DNA of 64,000 bases from Silene latifolia (GCF_048544455.1 NC_133534.1:38006217-38070216), one strand, 5' to 3'. Shown: positions 43,793 through 55,304, counted from the first letter of the stretch. Notes: generated by a model not told the origin, from the sequence alone. Numbers and translations are program-made.

Positions 43793-46700
43793 AGCCAAGA
43801 ACAATCATTAGCCGTCACCACAGTAGTCATGTTGCAAACCAGCCTGTTATGCACATACTGTGAGATTCTGGATACCAATAGTTCAGGTCTGCTAAGCTGA
43901 AGAGTAAGCCTGCAAACATTCCTCTCATTCCAAATCATATAGAAAGTAACCATTCTTGCCAGTCTGCAAGTTTTCTTCCTGATCTTCGAGGAGAAATGGG
44001 TAGAACCAGTGAAGCAAAGATGAAAATATTCCTCAACACCTGCAATGACCCTAGCACTGTAGTCACACTCAGCAAACAAGTGGTCATGCGTTTCCTTTCC
44101 CACTTCACAAAGAACACAAGTATCAGACAAGCAAATACCCAGCCTGTGAAGCTTAACTCTAGTATTAAGAGCCTTCTTCTGAATTAACCAAGCAATAAAA
44201 GAATGCTTGGGAAGTAACCAATTATCCCATACATCCTTATACCATAGGACATGGGGGTGTGAGCCCTGCATCCAATGGTAACCTGAACTGACATTGTAAC
44301 CACCAGGAGAGGCTACCCAAGTATTACCTTGATAGCCACCCAAAAGAATACCTCTAACTCTACAGATATTCCTCCAATTCCAGTTGGAATCAGGAGGAGG
44401 ATGATAGTGAACCCAGTCTGCCCCTTTCATATAGACATGGTCTATCCAAAGCACCCATAATCTATCTGCTTTAGTATACAACCAATGAACAAGCTTACCC
44501 ACACTTGCTACATTCCACACCCCTGCATTCTTAATACCCAGTCCACCCTCCTTCTTACTGAAGCAAATACCATGCCAAGACACCAAGGGAGTTCTGTTAT
44601 AGTCTGATTCACCACACCACAAGAAATTCCTACAAATTGCCTCTATTCTTTTGATGACTCCTTTAGGAATCAGAAAAATAGAAGCCCAATAATTATGTAA
44701 AGTATTGAAAACAGAGTTGATTAGCACAAGTCTACCAGCATAGCTTAGCTTCCTTGCACCAATCCCCCTGACTTTAGAAACAATCTTCTCAATTAACACA
44801 TTACAATCACCTCTATTCAATCTACCAGGTTGGATAGGAATACCCAAATATTTAATAGGAAGCTTCCCTTCCTGGTAGCCAGAAATCTGAATAATATCAG
44901 TCTTCAAACTATCAGTGACACCACAAAACACCACCTCAGATTTAGATGCATTAACTGTAAGCCCTGATGCAGCAGAAAAGGTAGCCAGTACTCTAAGTAT
45001 AAGCATAATAGACTGCACATCTCCCTTACTAAACATTAAGAGGTCATCAGCAAAGAGCAAATGAGTAAGTCTCAGACTCTTACAAAGAGGATGATACCTG
45101 AAATACCATTTTCTTGTTGCAAACTCCATAATCCTTGACAGATATTCCATACAAAGGCAGAAAAGAAGAGGTGAAATAGGGTCACCCTGTCTTAAGCCCC
45201 TTCTTCCTTTAAAATAACCAAACTTTGCACCATTGAGATTAAGAGTAAATGAAGAAGTAGTTACACAAGTCATAATCATCTGCCTGAACTTCTCAGGGAA
45301 CATAAGAGCACCAAGCATTTGATCCACAAAAGCCCATTCAATAGAATCATAAGCCTTTTGCAGATCAAGCTTAAACATGCATCGAGGTGAAGCATTTCCC
45401 CTATGGTAAAGCCTAACCAAATCTTGGCAAATCAAAATATTTTCAAGAATGCTCTGGCCTTTAACAAAAGCCCCCTGATTCTTACTTATTAGATCAGGTA
45501 ACACAAGAGCCAACCTATTGCAAAGAATCTTGGAGATAGCTTTATAAAGCACATTACAACATGAAATTGGCCTGAAATGCTTGACACTGGTAGGCCTATC
45601 GAGTTTAGGAATTAAGGTAATAATAGTAGCATTCAACTGAGCCAATAACTTCCCCGTTTAAAAAAAATTGATTACTGCTACACTCACATCAGTCCCTATC
45701 ACATCCCAAGCATCCCTGAAAAACTGGCTAGTATAGCCATCAGGACCAGGTGACTTATCTTTAGGAATGCTAAAAATGTTGTTCTTAACCTCTTCACTAG
45801 TAACAGGTTTATTGAAAATGTCCCAATGATCTTCATTACAACAAGCACCCTTCCTGACAACATTCACATTAACCTCAGTTGTAGTAGTACTTGACCCAAG
45901 TAACCCCTGATAGTATTCTAAGAAAGCCTGCTGAATAGAATCCCCATCAGTGCACAAATTTCCATCCTGGTCCTCAATTTGAAAAACTTTGTTGAGCATC
46001 ATTCTTTTCTTAATGACATGATGAAAATAGGAAGTATTAAGATCACCTTCTAAGGACCATTGCACCTTAGCTTTTTGAATCAGAAAGTTGTCCCTAGCAG
46101 ATACTAAATCTCTCAGCTCATGAGCCAAAGCAGCTTCTTGCTGAATGAGATCAGCATCCCCAGGGTTATCAATTAAAGCCTTCTGGATATGTTCCAAAGC
46201 CAGACTAGCAACAGAAGTATTATTCTCCACATCAGAGAAACATTCTCTATTAATATTCTTCAGAATAGGTTTGAGAGCTTTGAGTTTTTTTACTACTGAA
46301 AACATTTTATTCCCTCTATAGACAGTAGTCCAAGCCAGAGCAACAGAATCCTTAAAGCTAGGAGCAAGCCCCCACATGTTAAAGTATTTGAAAGACTTTT
46401 TCCCTCCAATATCAGCATTCCTGTCCACAATGGTGCAGGGACAATGATCAAATAAGCCCTCAGGATGAAAATGAGCAAGGCTATTGGCAAACTCAACCAG
46501 CCACTCCTGATTTCCCATAGCCCTATCCAATCTACTGTAAACCCTATCAGATGATTCCTGTTTGTTAGACCAGGTAAACATAGCACCAGTGGCAGGGATA
46601 TCCTCCATACCACAAATAGACACACAATCTTGAAAATACTCCATTTCAGCATCAGTAGTATTTCCTCCTAACCTCTCAATAGGAGACAGAACAGTGTTGA

Positions 46701-47124
46701 AATCCCCAAGCCAAAGCCAAGGTGTACAACAAGTAGCAGAGATATCTTTGAGGGTATTCCATAATGCAATTCTCTCTTGCAACCCATTAAAAGCATAGAT
46801 CATAGTAAGCTGGAACTTCTTATTATCCACTCTAGAATGAACTAACATGTGAATATGTTGAGCACTATAAGATATAAACTGAATATCAAAAAGATCAGGT
46901 TTCCATAAAACCCAGATTCTACTTCCTTTATGCCAACTGCAGTTAGTGGAGACACTCCATCTATCACAAATAGAGGTATTCCTATTCAATAAAATACTAG
47001 GCTTCAGTTTAGTTTCAAGCAAACCAAAAAGCCCTACCCCATTATTGTGCAAAAAAGATCTCACCACTCTCTGCTTATTCATGTCATTTAGACCCCTAAC
47101 ATTCCAAAATCCTAAGCTATGCAT
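43793..47124 (-). pseudogene. LINE ORF2: endonuclease, reverse transcriptase, zf-RVT
   Basis: ATG at 47124 overlaps the ORF1 stop (ATGCATAG). An AP-type endonuclease comes first (LGFWNVRGLND, GLLETKLK, WLWLGDFNTVLS). RT follows, with LDLQKAYDSIEW, GLRQGDPISPLLF and catalytic FADDLLMFS, then the zinc region (WLIQKKALNTRVKLHRL, CVLCEVGKETHDHLFAEC). The only break is TAA at 45660-45658 between endonuclease and RT; the same frame continues after it. At the 43793 end the frame reads straight into LTR sequence, so the natural C-terminus is missing. Frame preservation over about 1100 codons suggests a recently active source. Confidence 0.93.
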
Positions 47125-47398
47125 GGATATTAGGATCTGGGGGGTCCTTACCACTCTCAACAGCCTGCTCTTGTGGGACAGCATTACGATTCAGAGCATC
47201 CATAAATGTGTAATTGCTAAACTTTCCTGATAACCTAACCCCCACCATACCCTCTTGCCTATTAAGCCTAATAATGTTCTTGACAGGAGTTGACTTTATG
47301 ACAGGAGTAGGCCTACTGGCAGACAGTGGAGGGAAATTTTCAAGATGTAAGGTAGGAGGAGTAACCACTTCCTGAGACTGCATTGGGGGTTGTGTCAC
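47117..47398 (-). pseudogene. LINE ORF1 C-terminal fragment
   Basis: A minus-strand frame ending in TAG at 47119-47117 and overlapping the ORF2 ATG. It is Pro/Ser/Thr-rich with a short conserved-looking segment (GVRLSGKFSNYTFMDALNR). The DUF4283 and zinc-knuckle domains of ORF1 would lie upstream and are missing. ORF1 normally binds the LINE RNA. Confidence 0.7.
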
Positions 47399-48801
47399 TG
47401 GCCTTCGTTCGTCAAAATTTGTTTCGTTTGTTTCCTGTTAATTCTTTGACATAATAGCTTATCATCTCACATGTATATTATTTATCATTCATTCACATGT
47501 TTAATTCGTCATTAAATTCGACTTAAATCCCTTATAATCCGATATTTGTGGGTTTTCGTCATTAAATTCAATCCGGGTTGTAGGAATTCGATTTGTTCAT
47601 ATCGGGTTTCTGGAATTCGATCCTTGATATATTTTCCAACTGTTATTCATGATATTCGTCATTAATTCATCATGTTTAGTCTATTTTGTTCACCTATGTC
47701 ACTAATCAATCATTCTTCCATGTAAATAATTCGTTTGCATCCGTCCCATCCATGTTTATTGCTTTTATGACCATCAATCACATGTAAATAACCTAATAAT
47801 CACTTCTATCCGAGTATATATTATAAATCAATCATTAAATTAACCCACGAACATTAACGATTTGCAGTTCCGGCTTCACAGCCAGAACTCACCCTTGGAA
47901 CAGACGCAAAGACATCTGCGCGCCTCTTCCAAAGGCTTATCGATCTCTTGCTTCTGTTCGAGTTGAGTTCGTCTCGAACTCCGTTATTGCTTGACTTAGT
48001 TTAATTAGCTTATGTATTAATGGACTATTATCCGTACTGTCGCCTTAATTTCTGTTCGTTAATTCTTTCTTCTTTCTTTTCCCAAATTATCCGTTTTAAA
48101 GGTATTTTCGACATAAATCGCTAATCCCGATGTAATTATTGTAATTTCTTATTATTGTAATTTTATTCCTTGTATTTTGTATCATTTGTATGTTTTCACA
48201 TGTAATTGAGCATTAAATCCTACTTCGACCCAATTGATTGTTAAACTATGTGTCAACCGACTTAGTTAAATTCACATGCTAGGATTAAAACTTGGATGTT
48301 GCATTGCATGCATATAATCGACAATATATCGAGTATAGACGATTTTCCCTAATCATTAGTAGAGGCCGCTATCGAGGCGGGCGGGATTAGGTGTTCGATC
48401 AAAAGAGCTTCCTAATACGTACCCTCACCCCTTACTCCAAATCTCTGTGAACATTCGTGTTCATTGGCATCCACGAGAGTCATTCTTGACATAGAATGCT
48501 AAGGGTAACGATTGCTTAGTGTTCATGTCACTACTTTGTGTCTTGACATGACACAAGGTATTCGAACGGTTCCAATTTCCCATAAAAATTGGTGGCGACT
48601 CCAACAAAATGCAAACGCTTGTTCTCTTCCTCCCGAGCGCCCCCGTGGGCCCCCGCTGTCCACACTATGGAGATTTTTTTTTGGTAAGGTAAGAAAACTA
48701 GATTGATCCTCTGGGATAAGACCAGGGGCGGACCCAGGGGGTAGGTGCACCCCATGAAATTTCAGAAATAAATATTTTTAAGTATCTAAACAAGACAGAA
48801 A

Positions 48802-48945
48802 GTTGCCATGGCATAGTTGGTAGTATTGTGGACTATTATCTAGGGGATATGCGGTTCAATTCCTGCTATCAACACACAAGTTTGGATTTAGGATTCGAAC
48901 CACGGACCTTTAGATGACTTACCAAATCTTAAACCATTGAACCAG
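48802..48945. other. Two opposed tRNA-like segments inside the hAT-like element
   Basis: Plus strand: A-box-like TGGCATAGTTGG (48809-48820) and B-box-like GGTTCAATTCC (48854-48864) at tRNA spacing. Minus strand: B-box GGTTCGAATCC (complement of 48891-48901) and A-box-like TGGTTCAATGG (complement of about 48935-48945). They could direct RNA polymerase III transcription toward each other, or may be fossil tRNA-derived sequence. No complete cloverleaf was established. Confidence 0.55.
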
Positions 48946-49109
48946 TTACATTTGTTGTTAAATTTAGTATTAAAATCTATTATATTCTATAAAAAAAGAG
49001 ATTATTTTTACATATATTTAGAATTTAACGTATTTTAGAGAAAACATTATTTTTTGAAAAAACATATCTATAGGATAAATTATTTTTTTTCATTCTTTTA
49101 CTTATATAA

Positions 49110-49322
49110 TACTTCATCCGTCGTCTCGGTCAATTGTTGTCCTTTAATTTTGACACAAAGATCAAGGAAAGAGAAAGGGGCTAATTATAAGATAACAAGT
49201 TGACCAAATTGAGGATGAAATATCAAATTGCTCATTAAGTTCATTCTTAAAATTAAAAGGGCAACCATTAACTAAGAACCCAAAATGGAATAGGACAACA
49301 AATGACCGGGATGGAGGGAGTA
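49110..49322. mobile_element. Stowaway-like MITE nested in the hAT-like element
   Basis: TACTTCATCCGTC...GGTCAATTGTTGTCCT at the left pairs with AGGACAACAAATGACC...GATGGAGGGAGTA at the right. TA borders at both ends fit Tc1/mariner-type insertion. It is about 213 bp and non-coding. Confidence 0.85.
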
Positions 49323-49436
49323 GCTAATTTCGGAAAAAAAACTCAAAATATAAAAATTTTGTCTTAAACACGCGTAAATAACGCGTCAAAAAAAATTTTA
49401 GTGCCCCCCGACACTAAAGTCCTAGGTCCGCCACTG

Positions 49437-49599
49437 GATAGTACCAACCTATCTCATCCTTTCGAATGAGAGAGGTAAGTTGAAGCCACCGTCTTTCAAG
49501 CCACCTCGAAAGAGTTGGACATGAATGTCCAATATAGGCCTTGAAGTCAGCAACCTTGTTATTAAGCATGAAATGATAATGGAGATTGCATGAACACTA
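49437..49599. other. Short segment between the hAT-like element and inverted LTR
   Basis: No confident assignment. The minus strand could be a decayed LINE 3' frame, but no diagnostic motif is present. Confidence 0.3.
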
Positions 49600-51838
49600 A
49601 GAACTGTTCGAATACCTCGCGTCATGTCAAGACACAAAGTAGTGACATGAACAATAAGAACTCGTTACCCTTAGCATTCTATGTCTAGAATGACTCTCGT
49701 GGATGTCAATGAACACAGATGTTCACAGAGATCTGGAGTAAGGGGTGAGGGTACGTATCAGGAAGTCCTTTTACTGAACACCTAATCCCGCCCGCCTCGA
49801 TAGCGGCCTCTACTATTGATTAGGGAAATCGTTCGTATTTGATATGCTGTCGATTATATGCATGCAATGCAACATCCACAAATTAATCCTAGCATGTGAA
49901 TTAAACTATGTCGGTGAGCAAATAATTTAGCAACCATTAATGTCGAGTTGAGAGTTAGAATTGATTACATGTGAAAAATAAATAAATACATCATCCATAA
50001 TAAATACAATAAATAAATAGTGATAATTAAAATTAAAATGAATTACAATGATTTAATTCATTTACGTCAAAAATATACTTAAGACGGACGATTTGAGGAA
50101 AATAAAGGAATATAAATAAGTTTGGAAAATATGGACATATTAGGGGTGATATTACGGCCAATAGTCAATTAATTATGTAATTAAAGGATTAAGTCAAAGC
50201 AAGAACGGAAATTCAGAGACAGAATTCATCCCGGAACAGGCGCAGCATTGCTGCGTCCCTTGGAAGAGGCGCAGATATCACTTCGTCTGTTCCTGAGGTG
50301 AGTTCTGGCTATGAAGTCAGAACAGCGAGCAGTTAGCATTCGTTGATGTGTTTAATGATTGATTATCGATATTTGACTCGAGTGAAAGTGATTTAGCATA
50401 TTAATTACATATGAAGTCGTCATAAAAGCGATAAACACGAATTAAAACGGGTCAAAACGGGTTAAAAGCGAATTAAAACGAGCTAAAACTAATTAGGTTT
50501 ATATACGAAGACGGAAACGATTTTGAAAGGATGTAATAAACTGGAAATAAGCGATGAAAATATGTACAAAGGACGAATTCCAGAAACTTGATATGAACAA
50601 ATCAACTCTCTAAAATCCGAGTTTCATTTAATGAAGAAAACCCGCAAATATTGATTATAAGGGATTTAAGTCGTGATAAAACGTGACAATTAAAAAGAAT
50701 GTACTAAAATTTATTTATATATGAAGAAAAGAGAGAAAACAAGAAAGTAAAACAAAAGGAAAGAAACAACAGAAAAACCGAGGAAGAAGAAGAAGAGCAG
50801 AAACAGCGGCAGCCCCTGGAAGAGGCGCAGAAGATGCTGCGACTCTTCAAAGAAGCGCAGCTGTTGCTGCGTTTCTTCTCGACGTCTGGTTACTGCTAAT
50901 CCGTAGAAACGATTTGATAAAAGGGTTTTAGAAGTCGGTTTTAAACATACTTTTGACGTAAATCTTATAATAATTAGTGCAAAAATAAAATACAATAAAA
51001 AGATGGGATTTACACCCTCAGACTTACATGTTTGACGAAACGAGATTAACTAAGTTAACGTTTAGTGATTGGTCGACTCGAATGTATGTAGAAAGTGCCC
51101 TCGTTAGAGGATTTAGATTAAATTGATTGATGTGTAGTGGTCAAATTGGTCGGTCATGCAACGTGACTGGAACTCAGAATGATCTGAGTTTACGTGGTCG
51201 ATTGATCAAGCACGTAGGCGTCAAAAGCTTAGAGCACGGTCTTAGAATGCAAAGGGAGAAGAGAAGGGCGGACACTCGCGTGAAAAATATGTGGAATGAA
51301 GGTCTCTATTTATACTAAAAAATGTGAGGAGTTATGGAATGACTCAAACTTTGTAAAGAAATCACGGAAAAATCTGAAAACAGGCAGAAACGAGCTGGGG
51401 AAGAGGCGCAGCATCTGCTGCGTCATTTCCCTAGAGGTTTCCTCATGCGGAAGAAAGAATTCCGCGTTTCTTTTAGGGAATTGCGGTGGATATCTACTTC
51501 CTTATTTCATAAAATAAGATTTATGGGATATATTTTACCAAAATATATAAAATTAATTTATGGAATAAATATCCGGAATATTCTACGACATTCCGACTCG
51601 GCATTTTAAACAGTTTCTTAGAAAATGAAGCGGTTTTTTAACCGGACTCCAAATGAACTCTAATTACTGTCAAAACGACCGTATCGGTGCGTAGATGACG
51701 ACCAAGGGGTAGACATAAGTATTTGAGTTATTACTTGACGATAAACTTATGGACTATCATAAATCGTTCCGCGTACCAAACATGCGACCCAATCATCACT
51801 GGGTGGTTGGCGGAAGGTGTAGAAATGAGGTATCTACA
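49600..51838 (-). repeat. Truncated Tat-family LTR in inverted orientation
   Basis: Read on the minus strand from 51838 (TGTAGATACCTCATTTCTACACC), this follows the LTR at 31064-33483: TATA context at about 51300-51315, dyad modules near 51400-51425, 50811-50880 and 50234-50295, and the GTCATTCTAGACATAG region near 49690. It stops about 90 bp short of the LTR 3' end. It is clearly more divergent from the two LTRs than they are from each other, so it came from another, older element. No internal region is attached. Confidence 0.88.
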
Positions 51839-52080
51839 TATTATTATTATAATAATAATAATAATAATTATTAATATTATTATAATTATTATTATTATTA
51901 TTATTATTATTAAAATCAATAATAGTCATATTAATATATTTAATACTATTACTAATAATATTATTATTAATATGAATATGAATATTAAAATTAAAATTAA
52001 TTAATAATAATATTGTTAATAGCATTGTTAATGTTAATTTTAATATTACTATTATTAATATCTAATTATTTTTTCATATA
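51839..52080. repeat. Degenerate (TTA/TAA)n microsatellite
   Basis: Runs of ATT and AAT units begin exactly at the end of the inverted LTR. Asn- and Ile-rich frames through it are not genes. Confidence 0.9.
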
Positions 52081-52560
52081 CGAACTTTTCTCTTTCACAT
52101 ATACTTTTTCATAAACGTTTTATTTTGTACCCTTTTCACCCAAAACTGAGTCAAATGAACTTTTAAATCAATATTTTTCCTAAAACTTAATCTAATTGCA
52201 CAAATGACTTAAATTTTAAAAGATGGATTTTAATTTACCAATTAATAAATTAATTTACTTGTTTATCAATTATTAATATTATTTGTTGAGTTTTAAATAA
52301 TTAATCACTCAAATTTTATTTGTTTGTTAAAGATGAAATTAGGATCTATTGATTTTTATTTATTTAATGAATTAAATTAGGATAGTTGGTGGTTCCCTGT
52401 GGCTACCTAATTACTCAAATTCGGATGATATACGGCTAGACTTTGAACAACAATCTAGCAAATCGGTGCTCCATTATTTCACTTAATTAGCATTGATGGT
52501 GAATCGTGGTTCGTGGTGGCTACCGAGTTAATCACTCAAATTAGTATAATAATTACTAGT
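52081..52560. other. AT-rich DNA without a recognised gene
   Basis: No coding or transposon signal was found apart from two short related blocks (TAGTTGGTGGTTCCCTGTGG near 52383 and a GTGGTTCGTGGTGGCTACC variant near 52505). Confidence 0.5.
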
Positions 52561-52932
<372 letters not shown>

Positions 52933-53517
52933 ACGGTATTGGGGAAAACCACATCCATTGTTGAAATTGACACTTTGGTTGGAAAATTGTGGAACCATGT
53001 TACTACGCCCCGGGTTCTTTATTTTGCGAAAGGCTGGTATTACTTTAGGTTTTTATGTGAGGATGATATGAATAAGATTAAAAAGGATTCGTGGAATCTT
53101 AATGGATTTCCCTTGATTTTCAAGGAATGGAGCCCCATGATTGTCGAAGAACTAACTCATGTTTCAGTTGTTCCAATCTGGGTTCTATTTCCTAACCTAG
53201 ATCCATGTTTCTGGTTATCTACGGGTTTGAGTAAGGTTGCTAGTTCTGTAGGCACCCCACTTTGTGCTGATGAGGTGACTACTAATAAGAGTAAGCTTGC
53301 TTTTGCTAGGGTCTTGATTGATGTAGACATATCCAAGGAGCTTCCTGGTGCTGTCTGGCTTAATACCCCTTTTGGGGGTCGAATCCTGCAAAAAGTTGTG
53401 TATGAATGGATACCTTACTTCTGTACTCATTGTAAGAAAATAGGCCATACTAAGGAAAAGTGCATAATGGGTCAAAATGATTCAATCCAGACCTTTGATG
53501 GAGGTGGCGAAGTTTGA
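52933..53517 (+). pseudogene. LINE ORF1 fragment with DUF4283 and zinc knuckle
   Basis: Starting directly at the microsatellite edge the frame reads GTVLGKTTSIVEIDTLVGKL, then FAKGWYYFRFLCEDDMNKI and WSPMIVEELTHVSVVPIWVL (DUF4283-type fold of plant LINE ORF1). It ends with a zinc knuckle CTHCKKIGHTKEKC near 53430-53470. The apparent N-terminal extension is microsatellite, so the true N-terminus is lost. ORF1 proteins bind LINE RNA. No ORF2 follows; at about 53515 the sequence meets another LINE ORF1 piece in the opposite orientation. Confidence 0.82.
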
Positions 53518-54315
53518 TCTAGGTAGACAAAAATCCTCGCGAACCTGGCATTTTTATTCTTCATCCCATTGCTATCGAATTTTATGAAACCACCAAGTTT
53601 GTCTCCAATTGCGCGGAGGACATCTGTACGATTGTACTCAATCAGCAACACCGGGAGGACAATCCAAGTTGGAACAGCGAGATGGTTGCGAGAGAGGGGC
53701 GAAAATTCGGAACCCAGTCTTGGACATGGAGGTAGTGACCATGGACGAACCAAGGTCCATTCATTTTTATGAAGTTTAAAACAGAAAGTTTCTCTAATTT
53801 GCAAGAGTAAAACCCTTTACCCAAACCAATTAAATCTATTTTCCCGTCGATTTTCCACAAGATCCGAAGGGTGTTTGCGAGATGCCCGGATTCAATGGAC
53901 TTGCCCATAACTTTGATGATGAGGGAGTTTCTCCAAGGCGATTGAATTGAGTTGACCAGATCAGGTGGTAGTTGAATCGAAATCGAATCGCAATCGGGTT
54001 TTTCCGGTGGGTTACAAGGAGGGGTAACGGGGTTCTGATGATTAATTGGGGGGAAGATGGAGGAGGTTAAGGCGGATTTGTAGGTAGAGGGAAGGATTTT
54101 ATTTGCTGGGATGACGGCGCCGGTGATGGGGACAATTGTGGTGGAGCGGGAGATTGAGGTGGAAGAGAGTAACCGATTAGAAGGTGAATGGCCATTGTGC
54201 AGAATCCCATAGACGATCGGTGCAGAGGTAGGTGAACGAGGGGGATGTTTGCATGTGTGTTAGGCGGTGGTCCGTGACAGGATGGTGGTGGCTGGTTATG
54301 TTGGGGGTCACTCAT
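53518..54315 (-). pseudogene. Second LINE ORF1 fragment, N-terminus and DUF4283
   Basis: The minus frame opens with ATG at 54315 and a Pro/His-rich N-terminus. After frame changes it continues as DUF4283: LRILWKIDGKIDLIGLGKGF, then WFVHGHYLHVQDWVPNFRPS and PTWIVLPVLLIEYNRTDVLR. The zinc knuckle is missing. At least two frame changes lie between 53640 and 54100. It converges with the ORF1 fragment at 52933-53517, so two LINE pieces have been joined. Confidence 0.78.
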
Positions 54316-54470
54316 ATTTTTATTTTTATTTTTATTGTGTCTCTCTCAATTTTTGGCAAGTGCTAGTCAATGGTATGTAATTGTTTATAATGTGTAAATA
54401 TTACCAGCCATTCCGTATAGCATATATATAAATGACATATATACAAATTAAATTAGGTGGCTTGCTCTTA

Positions 54471-54735
54471 TACTCCCTCCCATCCAAAGTAAAGGTAACA
54501 CTTGCTTTTTGGCACTATTTATGATCGTAAGAAATCTTTGATATTATTCTTAATCTATAAGACAAAATATAGTCATGTGAGATCTTATTTGATTTATCGT
54601 CGTGAACGTTATAAGGATATCAAATTTTTATAACTTTTAATAATGTGTAACTAATGATATTCACGTTTCAAATCGTGTCTCGAAAAGTGTGATAAAACAA
54701 TTGTTATCTTTGTTTGAATTGGATGGGAGGGAGTA
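54471..54735. mobile_element. Stowaway-like MITE, 265 bp
   Basis: TACTCCCTCCCATCC at the left and GGATGGGAGGGAGTA at the right are perfect inverted repeats with TA borders. Confidence 0.88.
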
Positions 54736-54860
54736 TTATATTAATTAGGTAGATAACATGCATTTAGAACAACTGTTTGATGAAACAACCTAACTAACAT
54801 TTCACGGGTAATCATTCTTTTTTGTTTTCATTTTCGAGATAATAATGTCTGAATCGCATA

Positions 54861-54890
54861 CTCGTGCAATTTGCACGGGTTTAAAACTAG
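54861..54890 (+). mobile_element. Helitron 3' terminus
   Basis: CTCGTGC, a short loop and GCACGGG form a stem with one weak pair. It is followed by TTTAAAACTAG and T at 54891, as in the Helitron at 13693-14376. The matching 5' TC end was not found, so element length is unknown. Confidence 0.6.
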
Positions 54891-54938
54891 TTCACTATAT
54901 ATTGTTAACTAGCTATATCAAAAATTTGTACATACAAC

Positions 54939-55304
54939 TAGAGGTGGCCATCAGCATGGGTTGACCCAGCCTGGTCCGCCCCGCCCCGCCCTGTTTGGTC
55001 TCTCAGCACACAGCCTGGCCCAGCCCAGCCAGACCTGCCCAGCCCGCTCCCCTCCCTGGCCTGGCCCGGGTCACAAAACCCAGACCCGGCCTGCCCTTGA
55101 CCCGCCTATTTAGTAAATAAAAATAAAAAATAACAAAGGCCCGCCAGCCCAACCCGCCCTCAACCCAACACAGGTCTGACCCGGGTCTAACATATTCCCG
55201 GCCTAGCCCGGCCCGGCCAAGCCCGCCCCTCCCCCGACCTAGCTCAGGTCTAGCCAGATGAGCCCGGCCCACCCTCGGGTTAACCCTGCCCGAAGACGGC
55301 TCTA
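54939..55304. mobile_element. GC-rich hAT-like element with low-complexity interior
   Basis: The ends TAGAGGTGGC and, reverse-complemented, TAGAGCCGTC are flanked by CATACAAC (54931-54938) and CATATAAC (55305-55312), matching at 7 of 8 positions. The interior consists of degenerate GGCCCGGCCC-type repeats. The left end corresponds to a plant repeat type starting TAGAGGTGGCAAA, which I recall as hAT-related. Gly/Arg-rich frames here are not genes. Confidence 0.65.

Larger units (their letters stand above)
43793..47403 (-). mobile_element. L1-type LINE fragment inside the 3' LTR
   Basis: A 3.6 kb piece in minus orientation runs from the C-terminal third of ORF1 to near the end of ORF2. Both ends are truncated: there is no 5' leader or full ORF1, and no poly(A) tail at the 43793 end. 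No target-site duplication was found and 29 bp of LTR are lost. Ordinary target-primed insertion would leave a poly(A) 3' end, so a recombination or repair capture is more likely. Confidence 0.92.
31064..48664 (+). mobile_element. Tat-type Ty3/Gypsy element with gag, no pol, and two antisense genes
   Basis: LTRs at 31064-33483 and 42668-48664 (the latter interrupted by a LINE fragment) share both ends, TGTAGATACC... and ...CCCCGCTGT(A/C)CACA. Target duplication CTATG is present at 31059-31063 and 48665-48669. A primer site for tRNA-Arg follows the 5' LTR and a polypurine tract precedes the 3' LTR. Between them are a sense gag and two minus-strand, intron-containing PMD-type genes; no protease, RT, RNase H or integrase motif could be found. 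Long LTRs, the Arg primer and the gag type place it in the Tat/Ogre/Retand group. Lacking pol, it would need enzymes from a relative. Confidence 0.9.
42668..48664 (+). repeat. 3' LTR of the Tat-type element, interrupted by a LINE fragment
   Basis: LTR sequence is 42668-43792 and 47404-48664, colinear with 31064-32183 and 32213-33483. TATAAATA is at 43247-43254. The 29 bp equivalent to 32184-32212 are missing at the insertion point. CTATG follows at 48665-48669. Dyad modules are at 43093-43152 and 43713-43769, with a degraded one near 47901-47940. Confidence 0.94.
48723..49436. mobile_element. hAT-like non-autonomous element
   Basis: Terminal repeats CAGGGGCGGACCCAGG and, reverse-complemented, CAGTGGCGGACCTAGG match at 14 of 16 positions and fit the hAT CAG-type end. 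The flanking 8-mers GATAAGAC (48715-48722) and GATAGTAC (49437-49444) match at 6 of 8, a decayed target duplication. The interior contains tRNA-like sequences (48802-48945) and a nested MITE (49110-49322). No transposase. Confidence 0.85.

Noticed and set aside
48665-48680. CTATGGAGATTT occurs both at 31029-31040 and after the 3' LTR, which could suggest a longer duplication
   Set aside because: The copy at 31029 lies about 30 bp away from the LTR start; only the 5-bp CTATG directly abuts both LTRs, as expected for a Gypsy target duplication.
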